From contig JADFKB010000006.1 of NCBI GenBank assembly GCA_022565155.1, forward strand, positions 1 to 64,000: a stretch of 64,000 nucleotides of DNA, read 5' to 3'. A program made the translations under genes and the position numbers. Every line of letters begins with the position of its first letter. Positions within the stretch are counted from its first letter, which is position 1. The notes under the pieces were generated by a model. The model worked only from the letters and a program-made list of their open reading frames with translations. It was not told the origin of the DNA and searched no databases. Shown one piece after another: positions 26,067-35,552 of the stretch. Origin of the DNA: Chloroflexota bacterium (GTDB taxonomy: Bacteria > Chloroflexota > Dehalococcoidia > DSTF01 > RBG-16-68-14).

Positions 26067-29000
26067 CTAGCTTCCACGCGTCTGAATGAAGCCACCGGCC
26101 AAGTACTTGTTCATGTCATCGTCCTCTGCCGCCGGGGTCTTGCCGCTCAGAGCCGGCTTCCAGATGCCTTTCCCACCGAGCCCGCCCGCCTCAGCCTTCG
26201 TTACACGCACCAACGTCTCCTTCGGAACGGTGTTGATCGCGTGGTTGTCCGCCTCGCCGCCGAAGATGAAGGCAGTGGCCACCTTGGCCTTGTGGAACAG
26301 GGTGTCCGTCTGGTGCATCGGCATCGCCCAGTCACGTGTGAGGCTCTGCTGGGAACCGTAGCGCAGGTTGGACTGGTAACCTGTGCCCTCGGATAACGCT
26401 CGACCATCAGGACGCGTCTCATGCGCCAGTACGGATCTCTCGGTGGCCATCATCGGAGAGTGCTTCATCATGATGATGTTGTACGGGTAAGAAGGGTTGT
26501 ATCTGGCGCGCAGCATAAGCCGCGCGACCTTGTAGAAAGGATCGTCCGGTGTCCAGTTCAAATAGGGTCGGTCAGCGGGGTTGGCGTCGATGTAGACGTA
26601 GTCACCGTCCTCGATGCCAAGGTCCTTCGCGGCCTGGGGATTGATGTGGACCTGGTGCTCGCCCACCCCCGGCATCCGCGTGTCCCGCCGATACGGGTCC
26701 GCGAAGTTGGAGTCCCAGATCTGGTGCCAGTCGACCATGCCCCACTGAGAGTGCACGCGGTGTCGGGTTTTGGGTGTCAGGCAGTAGAAGCTGAAGCCGT
26801 TTTCCCAGAGCGGGTTCGTCGTCTTCTTGACCTCCGCCCAGGACATCTTGTTGTTCGCGATCGTTCGCAGGTCCGCATCGAGCACTTCGCTCTGGAGCAT
26901 CTCAGGCGTAATCCCGTAGTTTTCCGGGCGGATGTACGGGTTGGTGCTGACGATGACGTTCGGAAGATAAGGCGTGGCTTCTGGCCCTTCACGATGGACG
27001 ATCAAGTTCTCTCCATACTCGATGGCCTCCGGGATGTCGCAGTATGAGTTGAGTCTGCCAGTGTCCGTGAAGAAGGGAACGTTGTCCTCCATCTGCTCGT
27101 AAAACGGGACGCGCGGGTACGTGCGGAACATCATCAAGGCGGCACCCGGCTCTCCGTACTTGCCAGCCATGATGTCATCGACCTTGTAGCCGGTGGTGGT
27201 CGTTGACGCGTCCAACAGCCGCTGCAGGTAGACCTCCGGCCGTCCCTCCAGGGCGAACTTCCAGTAGTCCCTGATGCGCTGGTCGTCCAGCAACTCTGCG
27301 AGCTTGGCCGCCATGTTGGCGATGATCGTGATGTCATCTTCCGTGTCGTAGAGCGGCTTGATCCCTTCCTTGCCCCAGATCTGGAGGAAGGGATTCGAGC
27401 AGGAGGCCGTCACCTCGAGCTGTTGGAACTCCATCCAGGAGTTTGCCGGGAGGATGAGGTCGGAGTACTCGCCAGTGGCCGTCATCTCGATGTCCTGATT
27501 GATGATCAGGTCGACCTTGGGATTGACGTTCTTGATGATGCCATAGGCCCACTTTGCGTTGTTGATGATGTTCACGTTGTTGAACCACATCACCTTGGTG
27601 GGCGTCGGCATGTGGGTCTGGCCGGTGAAGTTCTTGCGACCATGGGTGGGTGTCTCCACGATCAGCGCCTGGTCGCCGTGGTCCCAGTAGGCCGGCTCCT
27701 CATCCTTGGCGTGGCCCTTCACCACGATGTCCGAACCCGACGCGTTCGGGTCCAGGTTCGGCCGGAGCGGGTCTTCAGCGACCCAGCCCTTGAAGCCCGG
27801 CCCCGTCCACGGAGAAGCCTGGAAGAGCGCGGCCTTGTAGTTCCCTGCCCACTGGTGGCAGCCGGCCCCCTTTTGGCCGATGTTGCCTGTCAGGATCAAC
27901 GGCAGGTAGGTCGCGCGGTTGTGCAGTGTGGCGTGGAACCAGTGTTGAATTCCCTCGCCGACGTGAATCGCGACAGGCTTGATCGTGGCGATGTCCTTAG
28001 CGAGCCGCTCGATGAGGTCTTTGGGGGCGCCGCAGATCTCATGCACCGTATCAAGGTCGTAGTCCTGCAGGTTGATCTTGTACATCTCCCAGACGGTCAT
28101 CACCGCGACCTCGCTGCCGTCCGCGAGCGTGATCGTGTCCTTGTACTCCAACGTCGGGTCGATGCCCTTCTGCACCATGCGATCGCCCAGGTCGTCGCGC
28201 GTTATCGCCTTGAGGCTGTTGCTGTTCTGGTCGAACACCACGAAGTCGCCGAGCTGCTCGTGCTGCTCCTGCGTCAGGCCCTGGAGCGCGAAGCTGGGAC
28301 CGTCCTGAGATAGGCTCGACCGATAGTTCGGGAAGACTTCGCCGGCCCGCAGGCGCTTCAGGTTGTCCGTCCGCACGAGGAGCGGGAAGTCGGAGAACTT
28401 CTTGACATAATCCTCATCGTGCCAGCCGTTGTCCATGATGATCTTGGAAACGCCCAGGAAAATGGCGGTGTCGGAGATGCCCGGCCGGACGGAGAGCCAG
28501 TAGTCGGCCTTTGTCGCCTGGGGGCTGTACTCCGGCGAGATGATCACGATCTTCCCGCCGCGCTCCATGGTGTTGTAGAAGAAGTGCGTGTCGGGCATCT
28601 TGTTCTCGATCATGTTGACGCCGGCATGGATGTGGAGCTTGGTGTAGATCATGTCGTTGAAGTCGCAGTCGGACGTCTGCAGCCCGTGCACAAACGGCTG
28701 GCCGGGCGCCTGGTCGCCGTGCCAGGTGTAGTTCGACCAGTTGCGACCGCCCAGCGCGTCGTCGACATCGATGCCGCGGATGTGGCTGTCGAGGAAAGCC
28801 AGCGTATTGGAAAATCGGTACATGCCGTACTTGCCGATTACGCCTAGCAGGCCCATGCCGCCACGCAGCTTGATCGTGCGTGTGCCGGCGCCATGCATCT
28901 CCTCGATCATTTCCGGCTGGTAGCCTTCGGCCGCTAGCCGGCGCGCGCCCTCTTCGCCACTGTAGGCCCTGGCGATGGCGATCATGCCTCGGGCGGCGTA

Positions 29001-29543
29001 GTCATGCGCATCGTCCCAAGAGAGTCGTACGAAGATGTCGTGACCCCGGTCGGTGAACAGATACTTGTCGCGGTTTTCGGCGGTCAGCTCCGGGAAGCCG
29101 TCGTCCGCCCACTGCTTCCATCCCTGGCGAATCATCGGGTGCTGGAGGCGATACGGTCCGTAGACCCGCCGGTGCATGGAGAGGCCTTTCGGACAGCCGC
29201 GGGGGTTCCAGTGCTCAGTTGCCTTGTTGCCGAAGAGGTCCTTGATGTTGCCGCTGTCGTAGTTCTGCTCAATTCGCGTCACGACGCCGTTTCGCGTGAA
29301 TGCTCGCAGCCGGCACGCGTGGGTGTCGTTGGGCGAGCAAACGAACGTGAAGCTGTCGTCATAGGCGTACTGGTCGCGATACACGCGTTCCCAGTCGCGA
29401 TTCGGATAGTTCTCCAGCGGGTTGCCGATGGCGACGGGCTGGAAACGGCGCAGGGCCAACACGGTGGGGCTGGTAAGAGCCACTCCCGTCGCGGCGGCGG
29501 CGCCGGCGAGCTTCAAGAACGCGCGTCGGCTGACTGGCCTCAT
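26067..29543 (-). CDS. Tat-exported catalytic subunit, type II DMSO-reductase family (NxrA-like branch)
   Basis: 1158-aa bis-MGD enzyme. The ATG at 29543 overlaps the upstream stop (ATGA) behind GAAGGA; the longer frame to 29699 is rejected. The Tat signal is SRRAFLKLAGAAAATG (5-20). The molybdenum ligand should be D277 in NYTWHGDQAPG, aligned with NarG Asp222, so it is type II. The N-terminal cluster site reads C69-xxx-D73-xxx-C77 then C117 (VCSPNDTHACRL, GCPKG), with Asp where NarG has Cys. The NDTH...R pattern and NPRGCPKGL, GAGTRTIKLRGG and KMPDTHFF recall periplasmic NxrA-type enzymes. Possible reactions are nitrite oxidation or nitrate reduction, chlorate reduction, or anaerobic C-H hydroxylation; sequence by eye cannot decide. 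MobAB is encoded at 18506-19620. Confidence 0.93.
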   Translation of the reverse strand: MRPVSRRAFLKLAGAAAATGVALTSPTVLALRRFQPVAIGNPLENYPNRDWERVYRDQYAYDDSFTFVCSPNDTHACRLRAFTRNGVVTRIEQNYDSGNIKDLFGNKATEHWNPRGCPKGLSMHRRVYGPYRLQHPMIRQGWKQWADDGFPELTAENRDKYLFTDRGHDIFVRLSWDDAHDYAARGMIAIARAYSGEEGARRLAAEGYQPEMIEEMHGAGTRTIKLRGGMGLLGVIGKYGMYRFSNTLAFLDSHIRGIDVDDALGGRNWSNYTWHGDQAPGQPFVHGLQTSDCDFNDMIYTKLHIHAGVNMIENKMPDTHFFYNTMERGGKIVIISPEYSPQATKADYWLSVRPGISDTAIFLGVSKIIMDNGWHDEDYVKKFSDFPLLVRTDNLKRLRAGEVFPNYRSSLSQDGPSFALQGLTQEQHEQLGDFVVFDQNSNSLKAITRDDLGDRMVQKGIDPTLEYKDTITLADGSEVAVMTVWEMYKINLQDYDLDTVHEICGAPKDLIERLAKDIATIKPVAIHVGEGIQHWFHATLHNRATYLPLILTGNIGQKGAGCHQWAGNYKAALFQASPWTGPGFKGWVAEDPLRPNLDPNASGSDIVVKGHAKDEEPAYWDHGDQALIVETPTHGRKNFTGQTHMPTPTKVMWFNNVNIINNAKWAYGIIKNVNPKVDLIINQDIEMTATGEYSDLILPANSWMEFQQLEVTASCSNPFLQIWGKEGIKPLYDTEDDITIIANMAAKLAELLDDQRIRDYWKFALEGRPEVYLQRLLDASTTTTGYKVDDIMAGKYGEPGAALMMFRTYPRVPFYEQMEDNVPFFTDTGRLNSYCDIPEAIEYGENLIVHREGPEATPYLPNVIVSTNPYIRPENYGITPEMLQSEVLDADLRTIANNKMSWAEVKKTTNPLWENGFSFYCLTPKTRHRVHSQWGMVDWHQIWDSNFADPYRRDTRMPGVGEHQVHINPQAAKDLGIEDGDYVYIDANPADRPYLNWTPDDPFYKVARLMLRARYNPSYPYNIIMMKHSPMMATERSVLAHETRPDGRALSEGTGYQSNLRYGSQQSLTRDWAMPMHQTDTLFHKAKVATAFIFGGEADNHAINTVPKETLVRVTKAEAGGLGGKGIWKPALSGKTPAAEDDDMNKYLAGGFIQTRGS

Positions 29544-29866
29544 AACGAATCCTTCACCTTCCTGGCGAGCTCCCCACGCACCCGATCGACAGAGTCGACC
29601 AAGCCTCGAACGTAGGACTCGCCCCTTTGCTGCAAGATGTTGTGGGTCAGTTTGAATGCCGGATTGTGGAAGAGGCGTAGGATGTTCTCTCCCGTCCATC
29701 CTATGCGCATGTACTCTTCAACGATTGAGCACGCCATCTCATCGAGAGCCTCCTCGTCGGGCTCTTGCTCGAAGCTGACGCCAACAAGCTCCATTGGGTC
29801 TTCAGGTTCGAAGGTCTTCTTGTTGACTCTCGGTTCTCTACCTTGTCCCATCGTGAGCGCTCCCAT
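29540..29866 (-). CDS. small conserved protein leading the molybdoenzyme operon
   Basis: 108-aa (or 103-aa from the ATG at 29851) acidic, mostly helical protein that I do not recognise. The central part EEYMRIGWTGENILRLFHNP followed by FKLTHNILQQRGE looks like a compact helical bundle. Its stop overlaps the catalytic subunit start by four bases, so the two are coupled. Position before a Tat-dependent subunit suggests a maturation or regulatory helper, but nothing in the sequence proves it. There are no cysteines for metal beyond a single one (EMACSIV). Confidence 0.72.
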   Translation of the reverse strand: MGALTMGQGREPRVNKKTFEPEDPMELVGVSFEQEPDEEALDEMACSIVEEYMRIGWTGENILRLFHNPAFKLTHNILQQRGESYVRGLVDSVDRVRGELARKVKDSL

Positions 29867-30291
29867 CTGTGCGTCATTTCACTATCCCAGAGGTGTGCGC
29901 AGGATGGGGAGAGCCATGTGGCCCTATGGCCACAGGCCGTAGGCAACATTGTGGGCCGGTTCTTCGCCAAGCGGCCTAGGCAGCTACAGTTGGTGGAGAC
30001 TACTACCGATCAGCAGCAGCGGTTAGAGACGCAAGCGCAAGTCGTTGTCCCAGAAATCGAGCGCGATGTCTGCCCCCTGATCACTGTCAGTGACGCTTGC
30101 GAGCTTCAGCAGAGCTGGGCTGAGTTCACGGCTCCGCGCTGGGCTACGAGCGAATACTCTCTCGCGGCCATACAACCGCTGCAACAAGGGCCGTTTGACC
30201 TTCGGATGAGGGCGTCCTGGCACTAGGTAGCTTTCGACGATAAGCGTAGGCTGCACTCTAACGGACCCTGTTCTCGCCGAGGAGGCCAGTG
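29867..30291. other. 425-base divergent intergenic region
   Basis: Separates the molybdoenzyme operon (minus) from an acyl-CoA dehydrogenase gene (plus). Besides the palindrome at 29917-29934 and a weak minus-strand GATAGT (plus 29881-29886), I find no gene. Several open frames cross it on both strands, but none resembles a protein and they read through each other in a GC-rich way. Confidence 0.55.
29917..29934. promoter_or_regulatory. TGTGGCC-N4-GGCCACA palindrome before the molybdoenzyme operon
   Basis: Perfect 7-bp arms around CTAT, 51-68 bases before the first codon of the small protein at 29866. If the GATAGT at 29881-29886 is the -10 box, the palindrome is centred near -50, right for an activator. 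Best formed of the GGCC sites here; candidate target of the DevR-like regulator at 16721. Confidence 0.45.
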
Positions 30292-31488
30292 ATGGTAGAT
30301 TTTGCCCTTACCGAGGAAGTTGAGAAGATCCGCGACATGACACGTGAGTTCGCGAAAAAGGAGTTGCGTCCAGCAGCGGCGGAGCTCGATCTGATCCAAG
30401 ACCCTGAGGAGGCCTACACCAGCGACACCATGCGGCGCGTGCTGTCCCGAGCATATGAGATCGGCTTCCACAAGATGACACTCGGTACCGATGTAGGCGG
30501 TCTGGGAGCGCCCGCCATGACGAGCACGATCGTGCAGGAGGAGCTGGCGGTGGGCGATGCCGGGCTGGCCAGCCATCTGCTGGTTGCTCCCATGATTGCG
30601 GGCAGCGCCGTGGCGGGCAGGGACAGACACCCGTTCTATGGGGAGTACTTGGATGCGTTCGTGAACGATACGAAGGGGGAACACGGTGGCGCGTGGGCGA
30701 TCACCGAGCCGCAGCACGGCTCCGACCTCTTCCAGTTCGGCCAGCCCGCGATCCACATGGAGGCGAAAGCCATCAGGGACGGCGACGACTACGTGATCAG
30801 CGGCCAGAAGTCGGCGTTCGTGAGCAACGGCTGGATGGCGGACGCCTTCCTGCTGATGGTGAAGCTGGACGGCGGGGATGGCATGGAAGGCACGGCGACG
30901 TTTGCAATCCCAGGCGACCTACCCGGCATGTCGCGAGGCAAGCCGCTCGACAAGCTTGGCTTGCGCACGCTCAACCAGGCCGAGGTGTTCTTCGACGACG
31001 TCCGTATCCCCCGGGAGTTCCTCGTGATGCCCGGTGGTCCCGCCTACAAGCTGCTGATCGAGCGCATCGTCACGGCCGGCAACACGGCCGTGGGCACGCT
31101 CGCCGTCGGCGTAGCGAGGGCGGCGTATGAAGAGGCCCTGGCCTACGCCAAGGAGCGGGTGCAGGGCGACAAGGTGATCTTCGAGCATCAGGTGATCAAG
31201 ATGAAGCTGTTCAACGCTTTCCGGCAGATCGAGGCCTCGAGGGCATTGCTCTGGAAGTCTTCTTGGCTGCTGAACACTGGCAAGCCGCACCTGCCCACCG
31301 CGATGGCGGCACGCACGCTCGCCAGCGATATGGCGATGCAGGTAACAGCGGATATGGTGCAAGTGTTCGGCGGCTACGGCATCTCCAAGGAGAACCCGGT
31401 AGAGAAATTCTACCGAGACGCAAAGCTCCTGCAGATCATGGACGGCACCAACGAAGTGGTGTCGCTCCGCGCGGCTGAGGAGCTCTAG
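30292..31488 (+). CDS. acyl-CoA dehydrogenase
   Basis: FAD enzyme of 398 aa. The ATG at 30292 follows GAGGAGG; a GTG three bases before it is less likely. Seen: WAITEPQHGSDLFQF (flavin and substrate loop), DDYVISGQKSAFVSNG, FGGYGISKENPVEKFYRDAK and the C-terminal QIMDGTNEV. The position of the usual catalytic glutamate (E-G-T) is D384, an aspartate, which also occurs in two other dehydrogenases in this window. It stands alone between the molybdoenzyme operon and the NHL protein, whose gene is convergent with only 3 bases between the stops. The substrate is unknown. Confidence 0.93.
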   Translation: MVDFALTEEVEKIRDMTREFAKKELRPAAAELDLIQDPEEAYTSDTMRRVLSRAYEIGFHKMTLGTDVGGLGAPAMTSTIVQEELAVGDAGLASHLLVAPMIAGSAVAGRDRHPFYGEYLDAFVNDTKGEHGGAWAITEPQHGSDLFQFGQPAIHMEAKAIRDGDDYVISGQKSAFVSNGWMADAFLLMVKLDGGDGMEGTATFAIPGDLPGMSRGKPLDKLGLRTLNQAEVFFDDVRIPREFLVMPGGPAYKLLIERIVTAGNTAVGTLAVGVARAAYEEALAYAKERVQGDKVIFEHQVIKMKLFNAFRQIEASRALLWKSSWLLNTGKPHLPTAMAARTLASDMAMQVTADMVQVFGGYGISKENPVEKFYRDAKLLQIMDGTNEVVSLRAAEEL

Positions 31489-31491
31489 GAA

Positions 31492-34452
31492 TCAGTTTCG
31501 ACTGGCCCGCCGCCTGCGGAGGCCCACTGGGGCCGCCAACAGCACCAGCGTAGCGACAAGCAAGGCGATCGGCCCGGCCAGCGAGACCCCGCCATACGGC
31601 TGGCCGGGCCGGCCTGTCTCCGGCAACGCAACGGGTGGCGTCTCATCGTCTGGCGCGTCGCCTGGCGTATCGACCGATGCCACGGACTCCGCGCAGGGCA
31701 CAGCGCCGCCGCAGGCCACGCGCCGCACTCGATGGTCAAACGTATCGGCGATGAAGAGATGTCCATCGCTGTTCAGCGCGATGCTGTATGGGAAGTACAG
31801 GCCCGCTTCGTCAGCCGGGCCGCCATCGCCGAGATAACTAGGTGCCGGTACCGGCAGGCTGTGTATCGAGCAGAAGAATCCGTTCGTGGGGTCAGTTCCA
31901 CCGTTGTCGATCGGACGGGAGATGCCGACGCCGGCGACAGTGGTGATGATCCCCTGCGCGTCCACCTTACGGATGGTGAAACCCCGCAGATCAGAAACGT
32001 AGAGGTTGCCCGCGCGGTCCAGCACCACATCATAGGGTCGCAGCAGGCGCGCCTCGGTGGCCGGGCCGCCATCACCCTCGTTCACATCGCAGAATTCGTT
32101 GCCCCCGGCCACGGTGGTGACAAGCCCCTCCGCGCCAACCCGTCGCACCCTGCCGTTACCCGAATCGGCCAGATAGAGTGCTCCGTCCGGCCCGACCGCC
32201 ACGCCCCACGGCTCCACCCCGGCTTCCAACGCCGGCACATCCTCACCGTTGTAGCGGCAGGACCCGTCGCCGACGACGGTGTCGATCAGCCCGGTTGCTA
32301 GGTCGATTCGGCGCACCCGGCAGTTGAACGGGCCAGCCAGGTAGAGACCACCATCTCCGTCCAGCGCAACATCGAATACCAGATCGAGACTCGCCTCAGT
32401 GGCCGGGCCGCCATCGCCGGAGAAGCCGCAGACCCCGTTGCCGGCGATGGTCTCGATGCGCTGATCGGGAGTGATTCGCCGGACGCGGCAGTTGAATCCC
32501 TCTGCGATAAAGAGGGAGCCGTCGTCAGCAAGGGCGAGACCGCCCAGAAAATCACCTAGTCGCGCCTCGGTGGCGGGTCCGCCGTCGCCCGAATGGCCGC
32601 AGATGCCAATCCCTGCATACGTGGTGACGACGCCGCTGGCGTCGACCCGGCGTACTTTGCACGTGTCCAGCTCTGAGAAGAACCACTCGCCCTGCTTCCC
32701 AAACGCCATGCCCATTGGGTGCCAGGCGCCGCCGCTGGTGGCGGCACCGCCGTCGCCGCCGGACGCGCAAACGCCGCTGCCAACCACGGTATTGATGACG
32801 CCGCCCCCGTCGACGCTTCGTATCCGGCAATTGCCCGTGTCGGCGATGTAGACTGAGCCGTCACGGCCTAGCGTGATGTCGCTCGGCCAGTACAGCGAGG
32901 CCTGCGTCGCCGGTCCTCCATCTCCCGCCGAGCCGCAGCGTTCAGACCCGGCGATCGATATGATCGCGCCGCCCACCGAGAAGCGTCGGATGCGACAGTT
33001 CTCGCGGTCCGCTACGAGAATGTCTCCGCCAACGTCGACGGCGAGGGCCCAGGGATGTATCCCTGCCTCGGTGGCAAGGCCGTCCCGGAACGTGCAAGTG
33101 CCGTCTCCGGCAACGGTGTCGATAGTGCCAGATGACGGATCGACGCGTCGGACGCGGCAGTTTTCGCTGTCGGCGATGTAGAGCGCACCGTCCGGGCCCG
33201 CTGCCACATCGCGAGGGAAGAATAGCCTCGCCTCCGTCGCGGCCCCGCCGTCTCCGGAGAAGCCACAGGATCCGGCACCAGCCACGGTTGTGATGATGCC
33301 CAACCCATCTACCTTGCGAATTCGGCAGTTGAACACGTCCGCGATGTAGAGGTTCCCCTCGGTGTTCAGGGCTAGTCCCCACGGTGCGAGGCCGGCTTCC
33401 ACTGCGGGTCCTCCGTCACCACTGGCACGACAGGAGCCGTTGCCGGCAACGGTGGCAACTCTCCCGCTCTCGTCCACGATGCGTACCCGACAGTTGATCG
33501 TGTCCGCCACGTACAGAGCACCATCGGCACGCAGAGCGACGCCCCGAGGGTGGTTCGCGTGCAACCAGGGTCCTATGTCGGCGTCAGCTCCCATGCTGAA
33601 GCCGCACGATTCGTGCCCTAAGATGCTGACCACGGCGTCTGTGGGCTGGACACGGCGTACCTGACAGTTCCCGGTATCCGCGACGTACAACCGTCCGGCC
33701 GCATCGATCGCAACGCCTTCCGGTAGATAGAGACTGGCATTCGCCGCTGGGCCGCCCGCACCGCCTCCCCCGGCCACTGTGGCGATCGTGTCTGGTGTGT
33801 CCGGCGCAAGCGGCTCGGCCGGGGGAGAGGGGGCGTCTAGCAGCGGGTCGGGCAGCGGCAGCGGGTCGGGGAGGGGTGCCCCGGCGGGCAAGACCACCAC
33901 GACGCCCTGCATGCCGTCGAACACATGGGGAGTGCAGAAGTAGCCATAGGTACCCACTTCGTCAAACGTGTGGACATACGTGTCGCCCAACAGCATCCTG
34001 TCGGATGAGAATTCACCTTCGTAGCTCTGCACGTCATGCCACCCGGCACCGGCGGTTTCGTTCACCCACACGACCGTATCTCCCTCGTGGATAACGACGA
34101 CGGGCGAGTCGAAGAACTTGTTGCGCTGGCCGACCACCACGAAGTTACCGTCTTCCGGCGCAGCTTCCTGAACCGCAGCTTGGATAGCTTCGAGCGATAC
34201 GGTTCGCGCGGCGCCATCGCCGCGCTCCGGCGCGGATTCGCTGGCCTGAGCCCACGGTGACAACGCGGAGGTATCCGTCAACCCGCCTTCGGGCGACGCG
34301 ACTCGCTCACCGCCCGCGCCTTCCTGCGCTATGGCCTGGATCAGTGACAGAGGAAGGCGTAGTAGAGGCGGCGCCGCCGCCGGCGAAAGCAGGCCCACCG
34401 CGACGAGGAGGGCAAGAGCAAGGATAAGGCCGAATGGTCGAGACCGGCGCAT
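31492..34452 (-). CDS. secreted cupredoxin/NHL-repeat protein with LPETG wall-sorting end
   Basis: 986-aa surface protein. It has an N-terminal signal (about 8-27), then a cupredoxin domain (about 103-190) with a full type 1 copper set H139, C173, H176, M181. A long run of NHL repeats (about 12, each with GDGGPATEA-like and LYIADSxNCRVRRVD-like cores) should make two beta-propellers. The C-terminus has the sorting pattern LPETG (943-947), a hydrophobic helix (about 957-978) and RRRR. The start has GGGAGGAAG before the ATG. A Cu electron carrier fused to propellers could shuttle electrons or bind partners outside the cell. The sortase motif is unexpected if the host is a Chloroflexota; a two-base change would hide it, so it looks kept. 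Confidence 0.9.
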   Translation of the reverse strand: MRRSRPFGLILALALLVAVGLLSPAAAPPLLRLPLSLIQAIAQEGAGGERVASPEGGLTDTSALSPWAQASESAPERGDGAARTVSLEAIQAAVQEAAPEDGNFVVVGQRNKFFDSPVVVIHEGDTVVWVNETAGAGWHDVQSYEGEFSSDRMLLGDTYVHTFDEVGTYGYFCTPHVFDGMQGVVVVLPAGAPLPDPLPLPDPLLDAPSPPAEPLAPDTPDTIATVAGGGGAGGPAANASLYLPEGVAIDAAGRLYVADTGNCQVRRVQPTDAVVSILGHESCGFSMGADADIGPWLHANHPRGVALRADGALYVADTINCRVRIVDESGRVATVAGNGSCRASGDGGPAVEAGLAPWGLALNTEGNLYIADVFNCRIRKVDGLGIITTVAGAGSCGFSGDGGAATEARLFFPRDVAAGPDGALYIADSENCRVRRVDPSSGTIDTVAGDGTCTFRDGLATEAGIHPWALAVDVGGDILVADRENCRIRRFSVGGAIISIAGSERCGSAGDGGPATQASLYWPSDITLGRDGSVYIADTGNCRIRSVDGGGVINTVVGSGVCASGGDGGAATSGGAWHPMGMAFGKQGEWFFSELDTCKVRRVDASGVVTTYAGIGICGHSGDGGPATEARLGDFLGGLALADDGSLFIAEGFNCRVRRITPDQRIETIAGNGVCGFSGDGGPATEASLDLVFDVALDGDGGLYLAGPFNCRVRRIDLATGLIDTVVGDGSCRYNGEDVPALEAGVEPWGVAVGPDGALYLADSGNGRVRRVGAEGLVTTVAGGNEFCDVNEGDGGPATEARLLRPYDVVLDRAGNLYVSDLRGFTIRKVDAQGIITTVAGVGISRPIDNGGTDPTNGFFCSIHSLPVPAPSYLGDGGPADEAGLYFPYSIALNSDGHLFIADTFDHRVRRVACGGAVPCAESVASVDTPGDAPDDETPPVALPETGRPGQPYGGVSLAGPIALLVATLVLLAAPVGLRRRRASRN

Positions 34453-34688
34453 CCACTTCCTCCCACACCGGCAGAGAACCGGTACTCGCGACCGGCGGGC
34501 GCATCAAGCACTCCTCGCCGGCTGGTACAAGGCACTGCAAGAAGTCGAGCCCTGGCGACAGCCTGACGATGCTTCTTCCGCAGCTACTCTAGTGCCGCGC
34601 TCACGAGCCAGATGTAACTTCGCTCACGGCCGGATGGCCGCTTCTGAGCGTCCATTCGGTCCTACCAGCCACTCGCGCCTTCTCGACG

Positions 34689-35552
34689 CTATGCCCCCTC
34701 GGCTGGGGCCTCCTGCTCCACCAGGCGCGCGCTGTCGCCCTCCAGCTCGACGGTGATCCAGCGGCCGCGGATGGTGCGCCCCGTTGGGTCGACCTCGGCG
34801 CGTAGCACAGCCAGCTCCTCCTCGCTCGGAACGTCGATGTTCTCCAACGTTGGCGCAACAAGCGGCTCGAACTCCATCTCGGCTACCACGTCGTCGACCG
34901 TGGCCCACGGCGCGAGCGCCTGTAATCGGATCTTGCGCGTCCCTTCGTCGAAGTCGAACACGGCCGTCTCGGTCACCACGCGCCAGGGTCCGGTGTCGGG
35001 AGGGAGACCGGCTCGTTCGCGCGCGCTGGGGCTGCCATCCAGATAGCCAGGCGAAGACATGAAGTCCAGCTTCTTGACGAACTTGCGGCCCTGCTGGCGC
35101 GTCATGAGGATCGTCCTCCAGCACAGCGAGGCGATCTCGTTGGCGCCGCCGGGCCCGCCGAAGCGGCGCGCCGGCCGTTCGTACGCCGGCCCGACGAACG
35201 TCGAGTTGAAGTTGCCGTACTGGTCGACCTGCACCGCCGCCAGCACGCCGTAGTCGATGTAGCCCAGGCCGGCGTGGAAGCTGACGGTGTTCATGTCCGT
35301 CCACGACGCGGCCCGGTAGCTGGCGCCGCTCGCCGCGATCAGAAACGGCGGCGCCGGCAGGGAGACCTGCGGGGCGATGGTCCCATCTTCCACAATGTAG
35401 GCGAGCGCCGGGGCGTGCAGGCGTTTCGCGAGCAGCACCGCCACCAGCGGCGGCCCGCCGATGGCCGTGAAGTAGAGCTTGTCTCCGTTCATCAGCCGCG
35501 AGCTGGTGCAGATGATCTGCTCCATGTCGGTGAAGGTGCGCGTCTCCGTCAT
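34689..35552 (-). CDS. CoA-transferase family I subunit beta (IpdB-like)
   Basis: 287-aa beta subunit. The ATG at 35552 overlaps the alpha-subunit stop (ATGA). IGGPPLVAVLLAKRLHAPAL and AYIVEDGTIAP are like the glutaconate CoA-transferase/IpdB group; E55 in VEDG aligns with the catalytic glutamate of family I enzymes. In mycobacteria IpdAB hydrolyses the last ring of the steroid nucleus (a cyclic 3-keto-CoA) and is not a true transferase. Given the Ltp2 module at 11 kb, a similar ring-opening role is plausible but unproved. The 236 bases upstream of its operon end (34453-34688), before the NHL gene, show nothing notable. Confidence 0.88.
   Translation of the reverse strand: MTETRTFTDMEQIICTSSRLMNGDKLYFTAIGGPPLVAVLLAKRLHAPALAYIVEDGTIAPQVSLPAPPFLIAASGASYRAASWTDMNTVSFHAGLGYIDYGVLAAVQVDQYGNFNSTFVGPAYERPARRFGGPGGANEIASLCWRTILMTRQQGRKFVKKLDFMSSPGYLDGSPSARERAGLPPDTGPWRVVTETAVFDFDEGTRKIRLQALAPWATVDDVVAEMEFEPLVAPTLENIDVPSEEELAVLRAEVDPTGRTIRGRWITVELEGDSARLVEQEAPAEGA

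Noticed and set aside
26421-28313. Long open frames on the plus strand antisense to the molybdoenzyme subunit
   Set aside because: They mirror the codon pattern of the real gene in GC-rich DNA, have no ribosome sites and resemble no protein. The same holds for 25510-26016, 2094-2636 and 57876-58631.
30292-31488. Loss of the catalytic base (Asp for Glu) in the acyl-CoA dehydrogenase as a sign of inactivity
   Set aside because: Asp occurs at the same place in the dehydrogenases at 44297 and 60451 and in the ACAD10/11 group, so it is a subgroup feature and not damage.
31900-33800. Regularly spaced repeated DNA that at first sight could be a CRISPR or minisatellite
   Set aside because: The period follows the reading frame of the NHL protein (about 150-170 bases) and the units vary as protein repeats do; there are no constant palindromic repeats or unique short spacers.
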